A DNA stretch of 64,000 nucleotides from contig NZ_FQUK01000005.1 in assembly GCF_900129205.1 (NCBI RefSeq), positions 34,841-98,840 of the forward strand, read 5' to 3'. Numbering within the stretch: the stretch's first letter is position 1; each line of letters begins with the position of its first letter. The notes below the pieces were generated by a model, which was not told where the DNA came from, searched no databases, and was given only the letters and a program-made list of their open reading frames with translations. This document shows, in pieces, positions 52,154 through 61,698 of the stretch. The DNA is from Thermomonas hydrothermalis. Its GTDB lineage: Bacteria > Pseudomonadota > Gammaproteobacteria > Xanthomonadales > Xanthomonadaceae. The translations under genes and the position numbers were made by a program.

Positions 52154-52323
52154 ATTCGAAAAGCGGGTGTCACGAAACAGGACGTGTGTCTGTTACATCA
52201 GGCCACGATTCAAGGTGACCCTTGTCAATCAGCCAGGCCACGGTACATGGCTTTGCGATAAAACACAAACGTAAGAATGGCTGCCGTTCAGAAATGCGGC
52301 GTAGCACCGGCCATCCCTGCGGC

Positions 52324-52671
52324 TCAATGCGGCGGTGCGGCCAGCTCGCGGGCATCCAGATATCCGTCGTGATTGCTGTCCTGCAACCGGAACCGCGCAG
52401 TCAGGCGATCACGATGCGCCTGCCGGGTGAGCGGTGCGCCGCGACCACCCGGCAACTCGTCTGCACTCAGGACGCCATCGCGGTTGCGATCCATGCGATC
52501 GAAGGCATAGCCCATCCAGTCCAGGTACTCCGATCGCGACACACGACCGTCGCCATCGGTATCCATCCGCGCCAGATAATCACCGGCGCGCTGCACCTGC
52601 TGCGCCGACGCCGCCGGTATCAGCAGCAGTGCCAACAACGCGCGCCACCGCTGCATCCGCATCGACTTCAT
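52324..52671 (-). CDS. EF-hand calcium-binding exported protein
   Basis: 115-residue protein with a signal peptide (LLALLLIPAASA) and three EF-hand loops: DTDGDGRVSRSE, DRNRDGVLSADE and DSNHDGYLDARE. All have Asp at positions 1, 3 (or Asn) and 5 and an acidic residue at position 12. It is probably periplasmic and calcium-binding. Its ATG overlaps the stop of the upstream desaturase gene by four bases, so the two are translationally coupled. MQRWRA at 52656 is an alternative start. Confidence 0.85.
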   Translation of the reverse strand: MKSMRMQRWRALLALLLIPAASAQQVQRAGDYLARMDTDGDGRVSRSEYLDWMGYAFDRMDRNRDGVLSADELPGGRGAPLTRQAHRDRLTARFRLQDSNHDGYLDARELAAPPH

Positions 52672-53885
52672 GCGGCCGCCAATGCATAGCCCCGCAGGCG
52701 CGCGGCATAGTCCTGCAGCACCCGCACACCGCTGGCCTCAGCCTCGGCGCACCAGGCCTGCAGACGGCGCAGACGCTCGGCGGCATCGTGGCCGCGGCTT
52801 TCCAGCACATCGGCCAGGCGGCGGCGGTGCTCCAGCAGCGCCCGGATGCGCGGACGCGCATCCACCCACGCCTGCAGATGGGCGCGCGACTCGGGAGTCA
52901 GCCAGCGGCCGTCATCCGCCATGCCCTTGCGCAGCCGGCGCGGCAGCAGTGCGCGCAGATTGGCGCCTGCGGCGGCGGCTTCTTCCTTCAGCGCCGGCGT
53001 CAGCACGGTGCGCTGGTAATCGGTCATCGCCTGGACACGCAGCGCCAGCAGTGCTTTGACCGTCTCCATGTCGGGCATCGTGATGTTGGGGCGCAGGTTG
53101 AGCTTGGGCGCAACGCGCAGCACCTTGGCCAGGCGCACCTTTTCCAGCAGTTTGATGGCCGCCCAGCCAATGTCGAACTCGAATCGGCGCAGCGCGAACT
53201 TGGCCGACGACGGGAACGCGTGGTGGTTGTTGTGCAGCTCCTCACCGCCGACCCACACCGCCCACGGGGTCAGGTTGGTGGCGGTGTCGGTGGTTTCGAA
53301 GTTGCGGTAGCCCCACCAGTGGCCGAGGCCGTTGATGACGCCGGCAGCCCAGAACGGGATCCACGCCATCTGGATCGCCCACACGGCAACGCCCTTGAAG
53401 CCGAACAGCACGAAGCTCACCGCCAGCAACAGCACCACACCAAGGTTGGCGTGGCGGGTATAGAGATGGCGCTCGATCCAATCGTCCGGGCAGCCTTTGC
53501 CGTACTGCTCGATGTCCTCGCGCCGCAGTCGCGCCTGACGGTACAAATCCGCGCCGCGCCAGAACACCGTACCGATGCCCTTGTGCATGGGGCTGTGAGG
53601 ATCTTCTTCCGTCTCGCACTTGGCGTGGTGCTTACGGTGGATCGCCACCCACTCGCGGGTGACCATCGAGGTGGTCAGCCATGACCAGAAGCGGAAGAAA
53701 TGCGCGACCACCGGGTGGAAGTCCACACCGCGATGGGCCTGACTGCGGTGCAGGTACAAGGTGACGGTGAAGATGGTGATCTGGGTGACCACCAGCAGGT
53801 ACAGCAGCATCTCGCCCCAGCCGAACTGAAGCAGGCCACCGGCAAGGAAGTCGAGGAAAGAGGAATCGAGCAGGGACGCGGGCAT
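52668..53885 (-). CDS. Membrane fatty-acid desaturase (acyl-CoA delta-9 type)
   Basis: Membrane di-iron desaturase of 405 aa that would introduce a double bond into acyl chains. It has the three His boxes HRSQAH (46-51), HRKHH (83-87) and HNNHH (218-222), with hydrophobic helices between. The C-terminus carries about 130 extra soluble residues rich in Arg and Leu (RLRRLQAWCAEAEASG). The start is MPASLLDSSFLDFLAGG. A four-base overlap (ATGA) couples it to the downstream EF-hand gene. Confidence 0.9.
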   Translation of the reverse strand: MPASLLDSSFLDFLAGGLLQFGWGEMLLYLLVVTQITIFTVTLYLHRSQAHRGVDFHPVVAHFFRFWSWLTTSMVTREWVAIHRKHHAKCETEEDPHSPMHKGIGTVFWRGADLYRQARLRREDIEQYGKGCPDDWIERHLYTRHANLGVVLLLAVSFVLFGFKGVAVWAIQMAWIPFWAAGVINGLGHWWGYRNFETTDTATNLTPWAVWVGGEELHNNHHAFPSSAKFALRRFEFDIGWAAIKLLEKVRLAKVLRVAPKLNLRPNITMPDMETVKALLALRVQAMTDYQRTVLTPALKEEAAAAGANLRALLPRRLRKGMADDGRWLTPESRAHLQAWVDARPRIRALLEHRRRLADVLESRGHDAAERLRRLQAWCAEAEASGVRVLQDYAARLRGYALAAA

Positions 53886-53967
53886 TGGAAGTCTCGGACA
53901 GAATCGCGCCTATCAGCGCGACTGCATCATGGCATGCCGCAGCTGACTGCCGCCCTGCCGCCCGATA

Positions 53968-54510
53968 TCAGCCCGCCTCTCCACTGGCCGCCGCTGCCGG
54001 TGGCATTGCGCTAGCAGGCGTAGCGCGCAGCAGGGCGTTGATGTCGTCGATGATGCTTTCCAACGTGTCTTCATCATAGCCCTTGTAGTGCGCGGCGACC
54101 CTGCCTTCTCGATCGATGATCCATAGGTTCGGGTAGCTATTCACGTCATAGGTCTTGGCAATGCCGCCATCGGAATCCCGACTCTGGACAAGGGTGTAGT
54201 GCTTCATCTGGCGCATCATCACGCGATAGTCATCCGGCGTGTCCTGGACGTTCACCGCAATCACCTGAAGCACCTGCCCGGCGTGTCGCTGCAGGGAATC
54301 CAGCACCGGCAGCTCCTTCAAGCAATATCCACACCACGACGCCCAGAAGGTCAGCACGACAATCCTGCCGCGATATTGATCGAGCGTCAGCGGCTTGCCA
54401 TCGCGGCCTTTACCGACCGCCACTGGCGCCACCTCGCCAATCGTCGGCCCGCCGGCATGCGCCACATGGGTCAAGAAAAGCAGTGCGAATACAAGCAAGA
54501 TGCGACGCAT
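53968..54510 (-). CDS. TlpA-like thioredoxin-fold exported protein
   Basis: 180-aa protein with a signal peptide (LLVFALLFLTHVAHA) and a thioredoxin-like fold with active site WASWCGYC (Cys60, Cys63), followed by VLQVIAVNVQDTPDDY. It is a periplasmic thiol-disulfide oxidoreductase of the TlpA/ResA type. It ends in an Ala/Pro-rich tail. GC content looks lower than neighbours. It has no obvious cytochrome-maturation partner here. Confidence 0.88.
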   Translation of the reverse strand: MRRILLVFALLFLTHVAHAGGPTIGEVAPVAVGKGRDGKPLTLDQYRGRIVVLTFWASWCGYCLKELPVLDSLQRHAGQVLQVIAVNVQDTPDDYRVMMRQMKHYTLVQSRDSDGGIAKTYDVNSYPNLWIIDREGRVAAHYKGYDEDTLESIIDDINALLRATPASAMPPAAAASGEAG

Positions 54511-54575
54511 GACATTTCCCCAGATTGATCACGACCTGGCCAAACACGATAGCAGCCAGCTGCCAGAATAACCGC

Positions 54576-55388
54576 ATGCCCGAACTGCCCGAAGTCGAAA
54601 CCACCCGCCGCGGCCTGCTGCCCCACGTCGAAGGTCGGCGTGTGGAAGGCATACTGCTGCGTCGCCCCGACCTGCGCTGGCCGATCCCGCGCGAAGTCGT
54701 GACGCAGCTGCCCGGCCAACGCATCGCGACCATCCGCCGCCGCGCCAAATACCTGCTGCTGGACACCGCCGCCGGCAGCGCGCTGCTGCATCTGGGGATG
54801 TCCGGCACTCTGCGCGTGCTGCCCGCCGACGCGCCGGTGCGTGCGCATGACCATGTGGACATGCGGCTGGAAGGCGAGCGCGTGCTGCGCTTCAACGACC
54901 CGCGCCGGTTCGGCTGCCTGCTCTGGCAGGCGCCGGGGCAGACCCACCCGCTGCTGGCCGGGCTGGGCCCGGAGCCGTTGTCGGAGGCGTTCGACGGCGA
55001 CTACCTGTTCGACCTCAGCCGCGGCCGCAAGACACCCGTCAAGACATTCCTGATGGACCAGACGGTGGTGGTGGGTGTGGGCAACATCTACGCCGCCGAG
55101 GCGCTGTTTTTGGCTGGGATCTCCCCGCTGCGCGCAGCCGGCCGGGTCTCGCACGCGCGCTACATCGCGCTGGCACAGGCCGTGAAGGCGATCCTGAGCC
55201 ACGCCATCACCCGCGGCGGCACCACCCTGCGCGATTTCCTCAGCCCCGACGGCGCACCTGGTTATTTCGAACAGGAGCTGCAGGTGTATGGGCGCGGTGG
55301 CCAGCCCTGCACCCGCTGCGGGCGCCCGCTGAAGCAGGCCAGCCTGGGTCAGCGCACGACCGTCTGGTGTGGCCACTGCCAGCGCTAA
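54576..55388 (+). CDS. mutM: Formamidopyrimidine-DNA glycosylase
   Basis: Base-excision repair glycosylase/AP-lyase for 8-oxoguanine, 270 aa. The catalytic N-terminus MPELPEVETTRRGL (Pro2, Glu3), KTPVKTFLMDQTVVVGVGNIYAAEALF and the C-terminal zinc finger (CTRCGRPL and WCGHCQ) are all intact. The methionine before PELPEV is compulsory in the family, so the start is certain. The start codon lies seven bases after a GAATA stretch and has no clear ribosome site. Confidence 0.98.
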   Translation: MPELPEVETTRRGLLPHVEGRRVEGILLRRPDLRWPIPREVVTQLPGQRIATIRRRAKYLLLDTAAGSALLHLGMSGTLRVLPADAPVRAHDHVDMRLEGERVLRFNDPRRFGCLLWQAPGQTHPLLAGLGPEPLSEAFDGDYLFDLSRGRKTPVKTFLMDQTVVVGVGNIYAAEALFLAGISPLRAAGRVSHARYIALAQAVKAILSHAITRGGTTLRDFLSPDGAPGYFEQELQVYGRGGQPCTRCGRPLKQASLGQRTTVWCGHCQR

Positions 55389-55506
55389 GACGTCGCCGAA
55401 CCCTGCGGCGATTCGCGTCGGCCAGGGATGTCGCCCCCGAATCTCCACACCCGACCGTCATTCGCTATAGTGCCAACGTCCCCCGACACCCTGCCGTATC
55501 CGTTCA

Positions 55507-56082
55507 ATGACCGCGCCCGGTGACATCACCGTTTTGCTGGAGGCCGCACGCACGGGCGACCGCACGGCCATGAATCAGGTTCTGGCCACGCTGTATCAAG
55601 AACTGCACGCCATGGCCCGCCGCCAGTTGGCCGGGCAGCAGCAGGGCCACACCCTGGATGCCACCGCCCTGGTGCACGAGGCCTATTTGAAGCTGGTCGG
55701 CCGTGGCGGCGCCCACTTCGACGACCGTAGCCATTTCTTCGCCTATGCCGCCTCGGCGATGCGTTCGGTGATCGTGGACTATGCCCGCCAGCGCCTGGCC
55801 CAGAAACGCGGCGGTGATCTGCACCGTGTCACCGAACTGCCGGAGGAGCTCGAAAGCGGGGTTCGCCTGGACGAGGACGTGGTGGCGCTGGACGAGGCAC
55901 TGAAGCAGCTGTCTGCGGTGGATCCGCGCCTGACCCAGGTGGTCGAGCTGCGCTATTTCGCCGGTCTGTCGGAGCTGGAAATCGCGGCTCTGCTGCAGCG
56001 CTCCGAACGCAGCATCCGCCGCGACTGGCAGAAAGCACGGCTGTTCCTGCTGGCCATCTTGCAGGAGGCGCCCACGACCTGA
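55507..56082 (+). CDS. ECF-type RNA polymerase sigma factor (kinase-linked group)
   Basis: Sigma factor of 191 aa from the ECF group whose genes sit beside Ser/Thr protein kinases. Region 2 contains ELHAMARRQLAGQQQGHTLDATALVHEAYLKL and AYAASAMRSVIVDYARQR. Region 4 contains VVELRYFAGLSELEIAALLQRSERSIRRDWQKARLFL. It has no anti-sigma gene, and the kinase gene 28 bp downstream is the likely partner. Target promoters are unknown. Confidence 0.9.
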   Translation: MTAPGDITVLLEAARTGDRTAMNQVLATLYQELHAMARRQLAGQQQGHTLDATALVHEAYLKLVGRGGAHFDDRSHFFAYAASAMRSVIVDYARQRLAQKRGGDLHRVTELPEELESGVRLDEDVVALDEALKQLSAVDPRLTQVVELRYFAGLSELEIAALLQRSERSIRRDWQKARLFLLAILQEAPTT

Positions 56083-56109
56083 CCGCAAGGTCGGGCAGGC
56101 GGCCCCGCC

Positions 56110-58914
56110 ATGGACGCGCAACGCTGGCAGCGTCTATCGCCACTGCTCGACGCCCTGCTGGAGCTGCAGGAACCTGCCCGCAGCGAGCACCTGGCGACGC
56201 TGCGCGCGGAAGATCCGGCGCTGGCCGATGAGCTACAACGCCTGCTGACGCTTGATGCCGACCAGGCCGAGTTTTTGCTGACCCCGATCGTGCAGATCGC
56301 AGGCTCGCTCATCCCCGGCGCACGCCTGGGGCCATACCGGCTGGAACGCCTGCTGGGCGAAGGCGGCATGGGCCAGGTCTGGCTGGCGGCCCGCGCCGAC
56401 GGCCTCTACGAACGCCGAGTTGCACTGAAACTACTGCGTCCGGGACTGGCCGACCACACCCTGCGCCAGCGTTTCGACCGCGAACGGGCCATCCTGGCCC
56501 GCTTGGCACACCCCTTCATCGCCCGCCTGTTCGATGCCGGCATCGATCAGAACGACCAGCCCTATCTGGCGCTGGAATACGTGGAAGGCGAACCCATCAC
56601 CAGCTACTGCCAAAGTCACTCTCTCGACATCCCGGCGCGGCTGGACCTGTTCCGGCAGGTGTGCGATGCCGTCAGTCATGCGCACGCCAATCTGATCGTG
56701 CACCGCGACCTCAAGCCATCCAACATTCTGGTGACGTCAAGCGGGCAGGTCCGGCTGCTGGACTTCGGCATCGCCAAGCTGATCGATGCCACCCCAGCGC
56801 GAACCGAACAGACCCGCACCGGGGTGCGTGCATTCACCCTGCACTATGCAGCGCCGGAACAGATCCGCGGCGAGCCGGTCACCACCATGACCGACGTCTA
56901 TTCGCTGGGCGTGGTGCTGTTTGAACTGCTGACCGGCGGCAAGCCCTACCGGCTCAACCGCCAGACCGATGCGGCATGGGAAGAGGCCATCGTCAGCGGC
57001 GAACCGATCCGCCCCTCGCAGGCCGCCGCCCAGGCCGCGCCGGAAACGACCCGCCCCTATCCCCCGGCACGGCTGGCGCGGGCGCTGGCGGGCGACCTCG
57101 ACAACATCGTGCTCAAGGCCATCGCCAAATGTCCGGAAAGCCGCTACTCCTCGGTCGAGGCGTTGTCGCTGGACCTGCTTCGCTACCTGCGCGGGCAGCC
57201 GGTGTCGGCCCGTGGCGAACGCTTCGGCTATCGCCTGCGCAAATATCTGCAGCGCCACCGCTGGGGGCTGGCCGCCACCGCCAGTGTGCTGCTGGTGCTG
57301 CTGGCAGCACTGGGTATCGTGACCTGGCAGGCGCAACGCGCCCTGGCCGAGGCGGCGCGCGCACAGGCGATGCAGCGCTATGTCGCCGAACTGTTCCAGG
57401 ATGCCGGCAGCGCCGGGGCGACGCCGATCGATCTGCGTCGCCTGCTGGCGCTGGGCATCGTGCGCGGCGAACACAGCCTGGCCCGGCAACCGCTGGCGCG
57501 CGCCGAGCTGTACGGCGTGGTGGCCCAGCTGCGTCTGGGCCTGGGTGATTACCGCGAAGCCGCCGACCTGCTGCAACGCCAGGCACGCCTGCTGGCGGCG
57601 CTGCCAGATGCGCCGACCGGACTGCAGTTGCAGGCCGCCACCTTGCGCGGTCAGACCCAGCAGCAACTGGGGGATCCCGCCGCCTGCGTGGCCACCATGC
57701 AACCCCGGTATGCCCTGGCACACCAGGAAGAGCCGCGCCTGCCGTTGCCGGTGGCGGCTTTTTTCAACCAACTGGGCCGCTGCCGCCACGCGCTCGGCGA
57801 TACGACCACGGCCCAACGTCTCTATGCCCGTGCGCTGGATCTGCGCCAGCGCCAGCAGGACGAAACCGGGGTGGCGGAAACCACCCTCGACCAGGCCAAC
57901 CTGCTGGCCGATACCGGCCACACGGCCGACGCGCTGGCCACCCTGCAGCGCGGTCTGGCCCGGCTGCGTCAGGCGGCCGGCCCACAGCATCCGCTGGCCA
58001 TCGAACTGCTGCGCAGCAGTTGCGCCCTGGAACGTCAGCTGGACGCGCTGGATGCCGCCCTGCGTGACTGCCGCAGTGCACTGGCGCTGGCACAACGCCT
58101 GCACGGCAGCAATCACCGCGCCAGCATCGACGCCCAACGCCAGCTGGCGGCGGTGCTGCTGGATCAGGGACGGCTGAGCGAAGCCGAGGAGCTGTTCGTC
58201 AACGCCACCGCCTGGCTGCAGGCGCGTCTGGATCCGCATCACCCGGATCTGGCTCGCGCCTACAACAGTCTGGCCATCGCCGCCTGGGAACGCGGCGAAA
58301 CCGATCGCGCCCTGCAACTGCAACGTCAGGCCGTGGCCGGCTGGCAACGCACAGGCACGCCGCTGCAGCAGGCGGCCGGCCTGTTCAACCTGGCGATGAT
58401 CCTGCACGACGCCGGCCGCGACCGCGACGCCCTGGCCCCGGCCCAGCAGGCATTGGTGCTGCGCCAATCCCAGCGCGGAGCCCTGAGCCCGCTGGGCGAC
58501 AGCCAGCGCCTGCTCGGCGAAATCCTGACCGGGCTCGACCAACCGCACGCCGCCGCACCGTTGCTGGCCGCTGCCGTGCGCAATACCGAGGCCGGCTACG
58601 GCCCGCGCCACTCGCACACCCGCCGCGCCCAGATCGCCCTGGCCCGTCTGCAAGCGCTCAATGGCATGCCGGATGCTCCTCTGCGCCTGCAACGCCTGGG
58701 GCTGCCGGCCGACGACAATCTGGAGCAACGCAAAGCGGCGTGGCTGGCCCGCGCCTATGCGGCCGAGCAGGCCTGCACCACCACCCCCCAGCAGGCCCGG
58801 CTGAGCCTGGATGCGATCCTGGCCGAGATGCAGCTGGCCTTGCCCGAAGGCGGCGTGGTGCCGCGCACGGTGGCGCGACTGCGACAGCGTTGCGGCGCGC
58901 CGGTCAAACCGTGA
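56110..58914 (+). CDS. Ser/Thr protein kinase with TM helix and TPR domain
   Basis: Membrane kinase of 934 aa. N-terminal Hanks-type kinase domain: GEGGMGQVWLA glycine loop, Lys107 in VALKLLRP, catalytic HRDLKPSNI (Asp200) and DFGIAKL (Asp218), all intact. A single membrane helix lies at about residues 388-408. After it come about 520 residues of TPR-like helical repeats (LARAYNSLAIAAWERGETDRAL, YAPRHSHTRRAQ-like), probably extracytoplasmic. It likely senses envelope signals and works with the ECF sigma factor just upstream. Confidence 0.93.
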   Translation: MDAQRWQRLSPLLDALLELQEPARSEHLATLRAEDPALADELQRLLTLDADQAEFLLTPIVQIAGSLIPGARLGPYRLERLLGEGGMGQVWLAARADGLYERRVALKLLRPGLADHTLRQRFDRERAILARLAHPFIARLFDAGIDQNDQPYLALEYVEGEPITSYCQSHSLDIPARLDLFRQVCDAVSHAHANLIVHRDLKPSNILVTSSGQVRLLDFGIAKLIDATPARTEQTRTGVRAFTLHYAAPEQIRGEPVTTMTDVYSLGVVLFELLTGGKPYRLNRQTDAAWEEAIVSGEPIRPSQAAAQAAPETTRPYPPARLARALAGDLDNIVLKAIAKCPESRYSSVEALSLDLLRYLRGQPVSARGERFGYRLRKYLQRHRWGLAATASVLLVLLAALGIVTWQAQRALAEAARAQAMQRYVAELFQDAGSAGATPIDLRRLLALGIVRGEHSLARQPLARAELYGVVAQLRLGLGDYREAADLLQRQARLLAALPDAPTGLQLQAATLRGQTQQQLGDPAACVATMQPRYALAHQEEPRLPLPVAAFFNQLGRCRHALGDTTTAQRLYARALDLRQRQQDETGVAETTLDQANLLADTGHTADALATLQRGLARLRQAAGPQHPLAIELLRSSCALERQLDALDAALRDCRSALALAQRLHGSNHRASIDAQRQLAAVLLDQGRLSEAEELFVNATAWLQARLDPHHPDLARAYNSLAIAAWERGETDRALQLQRQAVAGWQRTGTPLQQAAGLFNLAMILHDAGRDRDALAPAQQALVLRQSQRGALSPLGDSQRLLGEILTGLDQPHAAAPLLAAAVRNTEAGYGPRHSHTRRAQIALARLQALNGMPDAPLRLQRLGLPADDNLEQRKAAWLARAYAAEQACTTTPQQARLSLDAILAEMQLALPEGGVVPRTVARLRQRCGAPVKP

Positions 58915-59535
58915 TCACAGCGGCAGCGGCACCTGCACCGGTGCGATCCGGCCTTCCCCACGCATGACCCGCTTGAACTCGGCGCGACTGACCGAGACAT
59001 AGCGCTCGTTGCCGCCAATCTCCACCTGCGGCCCGGCCTGCACCGCACGCCCGGCATCGTCCACCCGGACGGTCATGGTCGCTTTCTTGCCGCTGTGGCA
59101 GATGGTCTTGATTTCGCTGAGCTCATCGGCCCAGGCCAGCAGGTACTGGCTACCTTCGAACAACTCGCCGCGGAAATCGGTGCGCAGCCCGTAACACAGC
59201 ACCGGAATGTGTAGCGCATCCACTACCTCGCTCAACTGCCAGACCTGCGCCCGCGACAGAAACTGCGCCTCGTCCACCAGCACGCAATGCAGTGCCCCTT
59301 GAGCTGCGATATCGGCTTCGACCAGGCGCTGCAAATCGTCCTCGTGCCTGAACGCGATGCCCTCGGCGCGCAGCCCGATCCGCGAGGCCACCACGCCGCC
59401 ACCGGCGCGGGTGTCCAGCTGCGGCGTCAGGATCAGTACCCGCATGCCGCGTTCACGGTAGTTGTGTGCGCTCTGCAAGAGCGTGGTGGTCTTCCCCGCA
59501 TTCATTGCGGAGTAGTAGAAGTAGAGCTTGGCCAT
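58915..59535 (-). CDS. tdk: Thymidine kinase
   Basis: Type-II thymidine kinase, salvage of thymidine to dTMP, 206 aa. The P-loop [10 protein letters not shown] (Lys15), the catalytic [12 protein letters not shown] and the nucleoside loop [18 protein letters not shown] are present. Zinc-cysteine positions in the lasso region are partly replaced. Its stop directly touches the stop of the upstream kinase gene on the other strand, with no spare base. It is divergent from rep. Confidence 0.95.
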   Translation of the reverse strand: MAKLYFYYSAMNAGKTTTLLQSAHNYRERGMRVLILTPQLDTRAGGGVVASRIGLRAEGIAFRHEDDLQRLVEADIAAQGALHCVLVDEAQFLSRAQVWQLSEVVDALHIPVLCYGLRTDFRGELFEGSQYLLAWADELSEIKTICHSGKKATMTVRVDDAGRAVQAGPQVEIGGNERYVSVSRAEFKRVMRGEGRIAPVQVPLPL

Positions 59536-59639
59536 GCGATGAAGATGAAAAGACGGATGACGTCAAGCGGGCGCGCCCGCCGCTGCGATGCCAGAATACC
59601 CGCCTTCTTTCGTCCCCTCACCTGTTCCGTTGCCTGCCC

Positions 59640-61628
59640 ATGCATGGCCTCAATCCCGCGCAACGCGCCGCCGTCCTGCATACCGAAGGCCCGCTGCTAG
59701 TGCTGGCTGGTGCCGGCAGCGGCAAGACCCGGGTGATCGTCGAGAAAATCGCCCATCTGGTGCAGAGCGGGCGCTATCCGGCCCACCGCATCGCCGCCAT
59801 CACCTTCACCAACAAGGCGGCACGCGAGATGCGGGAACGGGTGGGCAAGCGGCTGCGCAGCGACACCGCCAGCGCCCTGACGGTATGCACCTTCCACGCC
59901 CTGGGGCTGAAGCTGCTTCAGATCGAACATGCCCGGCTGGGTCTGCGCCGTGGCTTTTCCGTGTTCGATGCTGATGACACCAGCGCTCAGCTCAAGGACC
60001 TGCTGTCGGCCGGCAGCAAGCCGGATGCAGTGGAGGCCATGAAACAGCTGATCAGCCGCGCCAAAAACGCCGGGCTGTCGCCGGAGCAGGCGGCGCAGGC
60101 CGCGCGCAGCCCACGCGAGCGCGAGGCCGCCGACCTGTATGCGCGCTACCAGCAACGTCTGGCCGCATTCAACGCGGTGGATTTCGATGACCTGATCCGC
60201 CTGCCACTGCACCTACTGGAAACCGACCCCGAGGTCTGCGCCGGCTGGCGGGCGCGGATCGGCTACCTGCTGGTGGACGAATGCCAGGACAGCAACGACG
60301 CCCAATACCGGCTGCTCAAGGCCCTGGCCGGCCCCGCAGGTCAGTTCACCTGCGTCGGCGACGACGATCAGAGCATCTACGCCTGGCGTGGCGCCAATCC
60401 CGACAACCTGCTGGCCATGGCGCAGGACTACCCGACATTGCGGGTGATCAAGCTGGAGCAGAACTACCGCTGCTCGAAGCGGGTGCTGCGCATCGCCAAC
60501 GCCTTGATCGCACACAACCCGCACATCCATCTCAAGCAGCTCTGGAGTGAAGCCGAGGAGGGCGAGCGCATCCGCGTCTGGGAATGCCGCGATGCCGAAC
60601 ACGAAGCCGAACGGGTCGCCTCCGAAATCCAATACCTGGCGCGAGCGCAGACACCGGACTCACCGCGCTGGGGCGAGTTCTGCATCCTGTTCCGCGGCAA
60701 CCACCAGAGCCGGCCGCTGGAAAAAGCGTTGCAGCAGCGGCGCATCCCCTACCACCTGTCCGGCGGCACCGCGTTTCTTGACCGTGGCGAGGTCAAGGAC
60801 GCGCTGGCCTGGCTGCGCCTGCTGGCCAATCCCGACGACGATGCTGCCTTCCTGCGGGCGGTGACCTCGCCCAACCGCGGCGTCGGCGCCGGGACGCTGG
60901 CCAAGCTGGGCGAGCTGGCCACGGCTCGCCACCTGTCACTGGCCCGCGCCGCTGCCTCGACCACCGTCCTGCAACAACTGCCCACACGCAGCGCCCACGC
61001 CCTGCACGGCTTCGTCACGCTGGTCGAGTCTCTGCGCGCCGCGGCGCAGACCCTGCCGCCATCGGCGCTGGTGCGCCAGCTCAACGAGCGCAGCGGGCTG
61101 CTGGCCGCGCTGCGCGCCGCCTGCAAGGACGAAGCGCAGTTCCAGGCGCGCCGGCGCAACCTGGACGAGCTGGCCGACTGGTTCGACGGCCCGAAAACGT
61201 CCGGTCCGGGCGATCTGGCCGCGGCACTGGCACTGCTGACCCATGCCGACCGGGGCGAACCCGGCAATCAGGTTCGGCTGATGTCGCTGCATGCGGCCAA
61301 AGGGTTGGAGTTCGACCATGTGTTCATCGTCGGCGTCGAGGACGGCAACCTGCCGCACGAGGCCAGCCTGGAAGAAGGCCGGCTGGAGGAAGAACGCCGG
61401 CTGCTGTACGTGGGCATCACCCGCGCCCGGAAACGTTTGTGGCTGTCCTATTCGCGGCAGGCACAACGCTGGGGCGAACGGGTGGCCCTGCGCCCCAGCC
61501 GGTTCCTGGACGAGCTGCCGGACGCCGATCTGCACCACGATGGTGCCGACCCCGAGGCCGAGGCCGCGCAACGTGCCGAGCGCCGGCGTGCCAGCTTTGC
61601 CGATATCCAGGCGCTGCTGGCGGACTGA
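59640..61628 (+). CDS. rep: ATP-dependent DNA helicase Rep (UvrD family)
   Basis: Superfamily-1 3'-5' DNA helicase, 662 aa, acting at replication forks. Motif I VLAGAGSGKTRVI, motif Ia TFTNKAAREMRERV, motif II LVDECQDSND, motif III GDDDQSIYAWRGANPDN, motif IV ITRARKRL-type sequence and MSLHAAKGLEFDHVF (motif V) are in order. The start is MHGLNPAQRAAV, the usual Rep beginning. A longer frame to 59466 lies over tdk upstream and is rejected. Confidence 0.96.
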   Translation: MHGLNPAQRAAVLHTEGPLLVLAGAGSGKTRVIVEKIAHLVQSGRYPAHRIAAITFTNKAAREMRERVGKRLRSDTASALTVCTFHALGLKLLQIEHARLGLRRGFSVFDADDTSAQLKDLLSAGSKPDAVEAMKQLISRAKNAGLSPEQAAQAARSPREREAADLYARYQQRLAAFNAVDFDDLIRLPLHLLETDPEVCAGWRARIGYLLVDECQDSNDAQYRLLKALAGPAGQFTCVGDDDQSIYAWRGANPDNLLAMAQDYPTLRVIKLEQNYRCSKRVLRIANALIAHNPHIHLKQLWSEAEEGERIRVWECRDAEHEAERVASEIQYLARAQTPDSPRWGEFCILFRGNHQSRPLEKALQQRRIPYHLSGGTAFLDRGEVKDALAWLRLLANPDDDAAFLRAVTSPNRGVGAGTLAKLGELATARHLSLARAAASTTVLQQLPTRSAHALHGFVTLVESLRAAAQTLPPSALVRQLNERSGLLAALRAACKDEAQFQARRRNLDELADWFDGPKTSGPGDLAAALALLTHADRGEPGNQVRLMSLHAAKGLEFDHVFIVGVEDGNLPHEASLEEGRLEEERRLLYVGITRARKRLWLSYSRQAQRWGERVALRPSRFLDELPDADLHHDGADPEAEAAQRAERRRASFADIQALLAD

Positions 61629-61698
61629 GGCGGTCTGAACGCATTGGGCCGGACAAAAATCGTCATCTTCGCCGGGTACACTTGCTGCTCTGCCTGCC

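Noticed and set aside
52093..52173. 27-residue N-terminal extension of the cold-shock protein
   Set aside because: Cold-shock proteins start at M(S)NxxxGTVKWF; the extension encodes the structured leader.
56737..58728. 663-codon open frame antisense to the TPR kinase
   Set aside because: Gln/Ala/Gly-rich shadow of the Leu/Arg/Gln-rich TPR part.
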